DNA of 6,922 nucleotides from assembly GCA_944391155.1 (NCBI GenBank), contig CALXSO010000045.1, positions 1 to 6,922 of the forward strand, read 5' to 3'. The translations under genes were made by a program, and so were the position numbers. This stretch comes from an uncultured Clostridia bacterium. Lineage in GTDB: Bacteria > Bacillota > Clostridia > TANB77 > CAG-508. Under the pieces are notes generated by a model, which saw only the letters and a program-made list of their open reading frames with translations, searched no databases and had not been told where the DNA came from. This document shows positions 1-4,775 of this stretch, one piece after another (positions within the stretch are counted from its first letter, which is position 1; every line of letters begins with the position of its first letter).

Positions 1-44
1 AAAAACCAGCCAAGAATTAGTGTACTAGTTCTTGGCTAGTTTTT
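1..44. terminator. Bidirectional intrinsic terminator
   Basis: A strong hairpin. Arms 8-16 and 29-37 pair perfectly (AGCCAAGAA with TTCTTGGCT), and four further pairs, one of them G-U, close on a TGTA loop. The stem has A's before it (1-5) and T's after it (40-44), so it can end transcription in both directions. The repeat-protein gene to the right has its own terminator, so this one probably serves a plus-strand gene ending just left of the window. Confidence 0.85.
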
Positions 45-230
45 ATTACACTAAAAAAGAAAAAATCAAATTAATATAATTAAAAATAAAAAAGCCAATA
101 ATCATACTCTATAGAAAGTCTAAGTAAACATATACTTGACCACTTTCCATTGACAATAACGAAAAAATATACCAATCATTGGAACTACTTTAAAAAGTAA
201 AACTAAACAGAAAGAAACAATTTTAAAATA
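45..230. other. Gene-free AT-rich intergenic stretch
   Basis: No credible coding region on either strand. It contains short palindromes: CCAATCATTGG at 172-182, and TACTTT/AAAGTA arms at 186-191 and 194-199. It also holds a weak minus-strand promoter-like pair (TTTACT at 123-128 and TATGAT at 101-106, 16 bp apart) pointing at the terminator at 1-44. None of these is strong enough to call a regulatory site with confidence. Confidence 0.5.
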
Positions 231-231
231 T

Positions 232-272
232 AAAAAAAAACCAAAATCCAGTTCATAAGAACTGGACTTTGG
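232..272 (-). terminator. Intrinsic terminator of the repeat-protein gene
   Basis: Arms 241-254 and 259-272 form a 14-bp stem around a 4-nt loop. Read on the minus strand the only imperfect pair is a G-U wobble. The stem is followed on that strand by nine T's (complement of 232-240). It lies about 50 bp after the stop codon of the minus-strand gene at 321-575, and its one-sided T-tract fits termination of that gene. Confidence 0.9.
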
Positions 273-320
273 AAAGGATCTAATAAGAACCTTTAAATGA
301 GTTTAGCAACATTTAGAAAA

Positions 321-575
321 TTAATCTCCATATCTTCCTACATAGTTACCATTGCGGTCGCGAATAGTTCCATCACCACTGACCTTACCGACATAATTGC
401 CAGATTTGTCCCGAATAGTTCCATCACGACTAACCCTGCCTGTTAAATTACCACTACGATCGCGAATTTCACCACCGTGATAAGTACCAGACATACGACC
501 ATTAGAATCGCGAAGTGTACCATCGCTATCCATACTACCACTACGATTACCGGAACTGTTTCTAAAAATAGACAT
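321..575 (-). CDS. Small Gly/Asp/Arg repeat protein, probable 4-fold beta flower type
   Basis: The 84-residue protein is built of near-identical units of about 17 residues: 14-30, 31-46 (one residue shorter), 47-63 and 64-80. A degenerate lead-in (1-13) and a short tail (RYGD) flank them. The consensus unit reads roughly DGTIRDRSGNYVG. Regular Gly turns and alternating beta residues resemble the small bacterial proteins called 4-fold beta flower; this assignment is from memory of the pattern. No signal peptide, membrane segment or catalytic motif is visible, so a soluble binding or structural role is only inference. The ATG at 575 is preceded by a good ribosome site. The gene is about 43% G+C and uses CGN for 9 of 12 Arg codons, unlike its AGA-using neighbours, which may mean transfer or selection on the repeats. 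It is divergent from the gene at 792 and appears monocistronic. Confidence 0.8.
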   Translation of the reverse strand: MSIFRNSSGNRSGSMDSDGTLRDSNGRMSGTYHGGEIRDRSGNLTGRVSRDGTIRDKSGNYVGKVSGDGTIRDRNGNYVGRYGD

Positions 576-582
576 AATGATT

Positions 583-588
583 CCCCTT
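583..588 (-). promoter_or_regulatory. Ribosome binding site of the repeat-protein gene
   Basis: Minus-strand AAGGGG lies 7 nt before the ATG at 573-575. It supports that start and argues that this odd-composition gene is really translated. Confidence 0.75.
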
Positions 589-617
589 TCTTAAATGAAA
601 CAACCCATCAGTCAACC

Positions 618-634
618 ATAGATAAATTATCTAT
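618..634. promoter_or_regulatory. Operator-like perfect inverted repeat
   Basis: ATAGATAA and TTATCTAT are perfect 8-bp arms around one central A. The site lies just downstream of the predicted minus-strand -10 box (643-648), about where transcription would start. This is a typical place for a repressor site. It could instead be a chance palindrome in AT-rich DNA. Confidence 0.35.
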
Positions 635-642
635 ACATATAT

Positions 643-672
643 AATTTAGCACAGAAAAATATAAAAAGTCAA
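643..672 (-). promoter_or_regulatory. Sigma-A-type promoter of the repeat-protein gene
   Basis: On the minus strand TTGACT (667-672) is followed after 18 bp by TAAATT (643-648), with TGC directly before the -10 box (extended -10). The start of transcription would fall near 636, giving a leader of about 60 nt before the ATG. Confidence 0.5.
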
Positions 673-735
673 TAAAAAAACCAAAAAAACTATAACTAAA
701 AGTGATACTTTATACAAAAAATAAAAATATATCCA

Positions 736-764
736 TTTACAACAAAAAACAAATATGCTATAAT
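736..764 (+). promoter_or_regulatory. Sigma-A promoter of the cysteine-rich gene
   Basis: TTTACA (736-741), a 17-bp spacer and a perfect TATAAT (759-764) with a TGC extended -10. Transcription should start near 771, only about 20 nt before the GTG start, leaving room for little beyond the ribosome site (GAGAGG, 778-783). It lies back to back with the promoter of the gene at 321-575. Confidence 0.75.
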
Positions 765-791
765 TAATGCAAAATAAGAGAGGAAAAGAAA

Positions 792-1514
792 GTGAAAACA
801 AATTATAACATAGTATACAATAAGTACAACAACAGTACAATTGATGTTTTAAGCATAAATGGAAAAGACTGGAAAACAATAATAAAAAATCAAAATTTAG
901 AATTTAAAATAAATCTAAAAAATACAAATAGAAAAATTATAAAAAAAATAATTAAAAATATTGAAAAAATCACAACAAAAATAAGAAAAAAAGGAGAAAC
1001 AAACAAAAAAATTACATTTTATATAATCAATTACAATCAAAACAATCAAAATCATAGTGATTTTATAAAAGCAATAGAAGTAGTTTTTATAGAAAAAGTA
1101 GAAGATAGGTATAACTATATTTATGATGAAGTTTGTTCATTTTTAGACAATGAATTTACAAATAAAAAACTTTGTGAATTTAAAGATAATAAATGTGGAG
1201 AAAAATTAAAAACTTCATCAGAAGTAGGTTGTTGTAGACATTATAAAAACAAAATTTTAGGTCCCTTAAATTTAAACGGTAAATTAGTTATATGTGAATA
1301 CTTAAAAGACAAAAAATGTTCAGCAAAATGTATATCTTGCAAATTATATACATGTGATTATTTAAAAAACAAAGGAATACAATTCAAAATAAAAAATATA
1401 TTATTACTAGATATTTTTTTCAACCCTATACAAAAATACATAATAAAATACTCTGTATTTACACCAAAAGAAATAATAATAAAAAAATTATTAAAGAAAT
1501 CTATAAAATCATAA
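792..1514 (+). CDS. Cysteine-rich conserved-looking protein of unknown function
   Basis: 240 residues, Lys/Asn/Ile-rich (45 Lys), clearly basic. The GTG start is supported by a GAGAGG site 8 nt upstream and a strong promoter; there is no other Met in the protein, so no ATG alternative exists. Residues 1-100 are low-complexity and Cys-free. All ten Cys lie between 115 and 188: C115, C128, C135, C147-C148, C168, C176, C180, C183 and C188. The last four form CX3CX2CX4C, a spacing that suggests bound zinc or an iron-sulfur cluster (inference). The segment from about 105 to 235, with GCCRHYKNKILGPL, CISCKLYTCDYLKNKGI and FFNPIQK, looks like a conserved domain I associate with uncharacterised clostridial proteins, but I cannot name a family. 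No signal peptide or clear membrane helix is evident, so a cytoplasmic location is likely. It converges on recQ and has no clear terminator of its own. Confidence 0.8.
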   Translation: MKTNYNIVYNKYNNSTIDVLSINGKDWKTIIKNQNLEFKINLKNTNRKIIKKIIKNIEKITTKIRKKGETNKKITFYIINYNQNNQNHSDFIKAIEVVFIEKVEDRYNYIYDEVCSFLDNEFTNKKLCEFKDNKCGEKLKTSSEVGCCRHYKNKILGPLNLNGKLVICEYLKDKKCSAKCISCKLYTCDYLKNKGIQFKIKNILLLDIFFNPIQKYIIKYSVFTPKEIIIKKLLKKSIKS

Positions 1515-1592
1515 AAGATGTTAAATAAAATAATATAATTAATAAAATTATACTCAAGAAAATAACTCAAAGCATATTAAAAGAGAAGAGGA

Positions 1593-1627
1593 AATTAAAA
1601 AAAGAGGCTACTTTTTCAGTAGCCTCT
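1593..1627 (-). terminator. recQ intrinsic terminator overlapping the stop codon
   Basis: Arms 1603-1612 and 1618-1627 (AGAGGCTACT with AGTAGCCTCT) form a perfect 10-bp stem around a 5-nt loop. On the minus strand six T's follow (complement of 1597-1602). The recQ stop codon TAG occupies 1626-1628, so its first two read positions lie at or beside the stem base. The plus-strand side is followed by A's, not T's, so it is a poor terminator for the convergent gene at 792-1514. Confidence 0.85.
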
Positions 1628-3860
1628 AAAAAATCTCTTCTTCTTTTTTAAAACAAACCAAAAAATATTTAATATCAAAATAAGAAATGCTACTTGGTAA
1701 AGCATCTTTAATAGGTTTCAACTTTTCAATTCCACACTTACGAAAAGCATCAAAAACCAAATCTTTAGCATCCATATCAATATAATTATTCAAATCAATA
1801 GGCAATCCATTTTCAAAACAAGCAATCAAATGATTTTGAACAGTATTTAAAGTAAGACCTCGAATATTAGAAATTTCATCAGGAGTTTTTCCTTCCATAA
1901 ATAAATTATAAGTCACAATTTTAGTATCCTCCTTATGAGATTTTTCCTTCAATCTATGTTCATAACTTTGATCATTATCATACACCACAGAAGAAGTATC
2001 ACTTGATTCAACTGATGAAAGTGTAATATCAGCTTTTTTAACATTATGCATACTTAAATATTTATTAATAACATCCAAAAATACCTTACCATATTTTGAA
2101 AGTTTATAATCACCAACACCATCAATATAAAGAAATTCCTCAGAACTTGTAGGATAAAACTTAGCCATTTGCTTTAAAGAAACATCAGCAAAAATAATAA
2201 AAGGAGGAATTCCTAAATCCTTAGACAAACTCATTCTAAGATCTTTAAGAATATTAAATAAATCAGTATCAAAATCCTCATAATTTGTACTAGCTATTAG
2301 TTTAGAATTTTTATCACTCAATTTTTCTATTTTTCTTTTAATAAAAACTTTTTTTTGATTAAACAAAACATCATTAGCCAAAGATGTAAGTTTTAAAACA
2401 GGATATTGTTCACCAACAGTAGAAATATAATTCTCAGATATCAAAAAAGAAATTAAATCCTTAATAGTATCCTTAGAATAATCTTTCATAATAGAATAAG
2501 TAGACAAATTATTAAATCCCAAAGATCTAATTTTAGCAGAATTAGCCCCCTTCAAAACATCTGAAACAAGAGCAAGACCAAATCGTTCATGCATTCTTTT
2601 AATACAAGAGAAAATTTTTTGGCTATCAGTAGTAATATCAGTAACCTCTATCTCAGAATCACAATTACTGCAATTATTACACTCTGAAAAAGAAGGCATT
2701 TCGCCAAAATATTCCAAAATATATTTTCTAAGGCATTTATCAGTATTACAATAATCAACCATATCATTCAACTTTTTTATCTCAATTGAATGAGTTCTTT
2801 CAGAAGAACCCTGTTCAATAAGCAATTTATTAGTAACAATATCTGCACGACTAAAAAGCAAAATACAATCAGAAAAATCCCCATCTCTACCAGCACGTCC
2901 AGCTTCTTGGTAATAACTCTCCAAATCACGAGGCATATTATAATGAATAACATATCTAATATTAGATTTATCAATTCCCATACCAAAGGCATTAGTAGCA
3001 ATCATAACACTAGTTCTATCATAAACAAAATCCTCTTGACTTAAATTTCTTTCCTTATCAGTCATACCGCCATGATACTTACTTACACTAATAGATAATT
3101 TATTTAAAGTATCATACAGCATATCAACAGACTTTCTAGTCAAACAATAAACAATACCAGAAACATCAGAATGAGACTGAATATACTCAATAACAAACTT
3201 TTTTCTATTTTCAGGAGACTTAACAGAAAAATACAAATTTTTTCTATCAAATCCAGTAGTAAGAACAAAAGGATTAGACAAATGCAACAAATTAATAATA
3301 TCATTTTTAACATCAACAGTTGCTGTTGCAGTAAAAGCAGTAACTATTGGCCTTTTAGGTAAATTTAAAATAACATCAGCAATTTCCATATAACTAGGTC
3401 TAAAATCATGACCCCAACGTGAAATACAATGAGCTTCATCAATTGCAAACATTGAAACATCAATTTTTTGTAATAAATCTAAAAATCTTTCAGAATTAAG
3501 TCTTTCAGGAGCAACATAAATAATCTTATAAAAACCATTATATGCATTATTAATAGTTTTAACATATTGACCTGAAGACAAAGAACTATTAATAAAAGTC
3601 GCTGGAATGCCAATTTGATTTAAATTATCAACCTGATCTTTCATAAGAGAAATTAAAGGAGAGATTACAATAGTAACACCATTAAAAAGCATTGCAGGAA
3701 TTTGGTAACAAATAGATTTACCAGCACCAGTAGGCATAATACCTAGAGTATCTTGACCAGATAAAATATGAGAAATAATTTCAAGTTGACCACTTCTAAA
3801 ATCTTCATAACCAAAATGTTTCTTTAGTAGAATTTTTGCATCATCAATTGTTAAATTCAT
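1626..3860 (-). CDS. recQ: ATP-dependent DNA helicase RecQ with C-terminal helix-turn-helix extension
   Basis: A 744-residue 3'-5' DNA helicase used in recombination and replication-fork repair, acting in the cytoplasm on DNA. Visible motifs in order: motif 0 (FGYEDFRSGQ, 16-25), Walker A (MPTGAGKS, K48), ISPLISLMKDQ (66-76), DEAH box (141-144) followed by the RecQ aromatic loop (ISRWGHDFRPSY, 146-157), TAFTATA (174-180), ATNAFGMGIDK (288-298) and motif VI (QEAGRAGRDG, 318-327). The RecQ zinc site is complete: C376, C394, C397 and C400. An RQC winged-helix region (about 412-495) and an HRDC domain (about 530-605) follow. After a Ser/Asp-rich linker (about 610-645), residues 646-738 add a helix-turn-helix region of the HTH_40 kind, making it longer than the roughly 600-residue E. 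coli and Bacillus forms. The ATG is backed by AAGAAGG 5 nt upstream. It is transcribed alone from its own promoter. All catalytic residues are present. Confidence 0.97.
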   Translation of the reverse strand: MNLTIDDAKILLKKHFGYEDFRSGQLEIISHILSGQDTLGIMPTGAGKSICYQIPAMLFNGVTIVISPLISLMKDQVDNLNQIGIPATFINSSLSSGQYVKTINNAYNGFYKIIYVAPERLNSERFLDLLQKIDVSMFAIDEAHCISRWGHDFRPSYMEIADVILNLPKRPIVTAFTATATVDVKNDIINLLHLSNPFVLTTGFDRKNLYFSVKSPENRKKFVIEYIQSHSDVSGIVYCLTRKSVDMLYDTLNKLSISVSKYHGGMTDKERNLSQEDFVYDRTSVMIATNAFGMGIDKSNIRYVIHYNMPRDLESYYQEAGRAGRDGDFSDCILLFSRADIVTNKLLIEQGSSERTHSIEIKKLNDMVDYCNTDKCLRKYILEYFGEMPSFSECNNCSNCDSEIEVTDITTDSQKIFSCIKRMHERFGLALVSDVLKGANSAKIRSLGFNNLSTYSIMKDYSKDTIKDLISFLISENYISTVGEQYPVLKLTSLANDVLFNQKKVFIKRKIEKLSDKNSKLIASTNYEDFDTDLFNILKDLRMSLSKDLGIPPFIIFADVSLKQMAKFYPTSSEEFLYIDGVGDYKLSKYGKVFLDVINKYLSMHNVKKADITLSSVESSDTSSVVYDNDQSYEHRLKEKSHKEDTKIVTYNLFMEGKTPDEISNIRGLTLNTVQNHLIACFENGLPIDLNNYIDMDAKDLVFDAFRKCGIEKLKPIKDALPSSISYFDIKYFLVCFKKEEEIF

Positions 3861-3865
3861 AAAAA

Positions 3866-3872
3866 CCTTCTT
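3866..3872 (-). promoter_or_regulatory. Ribosome binding site of recQ
   Basis: Minus-strand AAGAAGG ends 5 nt before the ATG at 3858-3860. It fixes the start, which also leaves the usual short N-terminus before helicase motif 0. Confidence 0.75.
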
Positions 3873-3898
3873 TCTAAAATCTCCCTATCAATAATAGT

Positions 3899-3927
3899 AT
3901 TATACAAAAATATTAGCAAAAAGTAAA
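3899..3927 (-). promoter_or_regulatory. Sigma-A promoter of recQ
   Basis: On the minus strand TTTACT (3922-3927) is followed after exactly 17 bp by a perfect TATAAT (3899-3904). The start would be near 3892, giving a leader of about 30 nt. No damage-type (LexA/SOS) operator is recognisable around it. Confidence 0.7.
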
Positions 3928-3985
3928 TAGAAATAATAGTAACTAAAAAATCAAAAGTCATCGATTTAATTTATTTTAACCTTAT

Positions 3986-4010
3986 GTCGCAAATTGTAAA
4001 ATCACGCGAC
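3986..4010. promoter_or_regulatory. G+C-rich inverted repeat between divergent promoters
   Basis: GTCGC (3986-3990) and GCGAC (4006-4010) are inverted around a 15-nt AT-rich spacer. They stand out in DNA otherwise almost free of G and C. The right arm ends about 10 bp before the -35 box of the plus-strand promoter at 4020 and lies some 80 bp upstream of the recQ promoter. A regulator-binding site is possible; no known operator is recognised. Confidence 0.3.
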
Positions 4011-4019
4011 GAAAAAAGC

Positions 4020-4048
4020 TTGAAATATAAATAAAAAAGGAGTATTAT
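4020..4048 (+). promoter_or_regulatory. Sigma-A-type promoter of the 105-residue protein gene
   Basis: TTGAAA (4020-4025), a 17-bp spacer and TATTAT (4043-4048). Transcription should start near 4055, about 33 nt before the TTG start codon. Confidence 0.6.
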
Positions 4049-4073
4049 AAAAAAGTGCACAAAAGAAAATAAG

Positions 4074-4080
4074 AAAGGAG
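4074..4080 (+). promoter_or_regulatory. Ribosome binding site deciding a TTG start
   Basis: AAAGGAG, close to the ideal ribosome-binding sequence, ends 7 nt before TTG at 4088-4090. This is the evidence for the non-ATG start, since the next Met codon in frame is the second-to-last residue. Confidence 0.8.
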
Positions 4081-4087
4081 AAACAAA

Positions 4088-4405
4088 TTGAAAACATTCT
4101 TTGGAGGAATTTTTATTGAAAAAGAAAAATTAGAGGAGGAAAAAATTTATCATCCAATAAAATTAGAATACTATAAAAAAATCAATGAAGAAGAATTTAT
4201 AAACGGAAAAAATAGTAAATTTGGAATAAGTGTAGTAAAAACAGAATATTTACCAGAAGGAACTAAAGTAGAAAGAAAAGATATAAAATATTTAACAAAT
4301 GATGAGAATAAATTAGAAAAAATACTAGATTTATTTAAAAATAATGAAGTAACTCCAATTGGAGTAGAGGATATAATATGTGATTTAACGAAAACAATGT
4401 TTTAA
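4088..4405 (+). CDS. Small conserved-type protein, possibly DUF6514 family
   Basis: 105 residues, rich in Glu and Lys, starting at TTG behind a near-perfect ribosome site and a good promoter. There is no cysteine cluster, signal peptide or membrane segment; the only Cys is C98. The pattern of an N-terminal KLEYYKK strand (25-31), a central FGISVVKTEY segment (45-54), then a helix (about 71-84) and NEVTPIGVEDIICDL (86-100) resembles the small clostridial proteins called DUF6514, recalled by pattern and not verified. No biochemical function is known to me for that family. It lies divergent from recQ and 370 bp before topA on the same strand, too far and with separate promoters for a tight operon. 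Base use matches its neighbours, so nothing suggests recent transfer. Confidence 0.8.
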   Translation: MKTFFGGIFIEKEKLEEEKIYHPIKLEYYKKINEEEFINGKNSKFGISVVKTEYLPEGTKVERKDIKYLTNDENKLEKILDLFKNNEVTPIGVEDIICDLTKTMF

Positions 4406-4601
4406 CTAAAATAAAGATATCAAAATAATAAGCTAATAAAAAGTTAGAATATAAAAATAATACACAAAAAAATAAGATATAAAAAACAAGATAAAAAACA
4501 AGCTAAAAATACATAAAAGTTATCATATTTTAAAAATATTTTCGCAAAATTCAATGAAAATCAAAAAATAGAATAACAAATGAAATTTTTATATACACTT
4601 A
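4406..4601. other. AT-rich intergenic stretch with no gene
   Basis: No coding region, RNA gene or good terminator is visible after the gene ending at 4405. The stretch is dominated by A-tracts, with one short tandem repeat (listed separately). Spaced A-tracts may give intrinsic curvature upstream of topA, but this is only inference. Confidence 0.5.
4479..4502. repeat. Two-copy 12-bp tandem repeat
   Basis: ATAAAAAACAAG occurs twice head to tail without mismatch (4479-4490 and 4491-4502). In such A-rich DNA this may be simple slippage. No function is implied. Confidence 0.7.
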
Positions 4602-4639
4602 AATAGGAATCTTGTCAATATTATTGAAAGGTTCCTATT
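4602..4639. other. Long stable hairpin upstream of topA
   Basis: Lower arms 4602-4613 and 4628-4639 pair over 12 bp with one wobble pair. A single unpaired G (4614) follows, and then 4615-4619 (TCAAT) pairs with 4623-4627 (ATTGA) around a 3-nt ATT loop. The 17 pairs in 38 nt are far above the surrounding background. No T-tract follows on either strand, so it is not a standard terminator. It lies about 75 bp upstream of the nearest topA -35 box. It could be a weak terminator for the gene ending at 4405, an RNA processing or regulatory structure, or a protein site. Confidence 0.6.
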
Positions 4640-4712
4640 AACATTACAAGCTCAAATTAAAAATAATAATTAAATAAAAGAAGTAAAAAATACAAGAAGA
4701 TTGATAAAAAAC

Positions 4713-4749
4713 TTGCAAAATTCAAAAATTTAAGCTAGAATACTATAAT
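4713..4749 (+). promoter_or_regulatory. topA promoter region, two overlapping candidates
   Basis: Two sigma-A-like pairs are offset by 8 bp, each with a 17-bp spacer: TTGCAA (4713-4718) with TAGAAT (4736-4741), and TTCAAA (4721-4726) with TATAAT (4744-4749). The second has the perfect -10 box, the first the better -35 box. Transcription would start near 4748 or 4756, leaving a leader of 20-28 nt. Confidence 0.55.
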
Positions 4750-4762
4750 AGAATAAAAATTA

Positions 4763-4770
4763 GGGAGAGG
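4763..4770 (+). promoter_or_regulatory. Ribosome binding site of topA
   Basis: GGGAGAGG ends 5 nt before the ATG at 4776-4778, with the GGAG core at 8 nt. It supports the start, which gives the canonical TopA N-terminus MADKLVIVESPAK. Confidence 0.8.
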
Positions 4771-4775
4771 ATATA

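Noticed and set aside
136..155. Two TTGAC sequences as plus-strand -35 boxes
   Set aside because: Neither has a -10 box at 16-18 bp, and no gene follows on that strand.
321..575. Regular 51-bp repeats that could be taken for a CRISPR array or satellite
   Set aside because: The repeats are imperfect, have no unique spacers, keep a reading frame and encode a regular 17-residue protein repeat behind a good ribosome site.
699..711. AAAGT/ACTTT palindrome as an operator
   Set aside because: The 5-bp arms are short and the sequence is common in AT-rich DNA; there is no further support.
646..879. Minus-strand open frame of 77 codons, Phe/Leu/Cys-rich
   Set aside because: It runs across the divergent promoters and the start of the cysteine-rich gene. 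Its hydrophobic look is what the complement of A-rich DNA gives, and no ribosome site precedes it.
1534..1552. Inverted repeat TATAATT/AATTATA as a terminator for the gene ending at 1514
   Set aside because: It is only 7 A-T pairs with no T-tract, too weak and too likely by chance in this DNA.
1358..1570. Minus-strand open frame of 70 codons, Phe/Ile-rich
   Set aside because: It is antisense to the end of the cysteine-rich gene, with composition explained by the A-rich opposite strand.
2777..3362. Several 63-84-codon open frames inside recQ on both strands
   Set aside because: They overlap a fully conserved helicase core in other frames and resemble no protein family.
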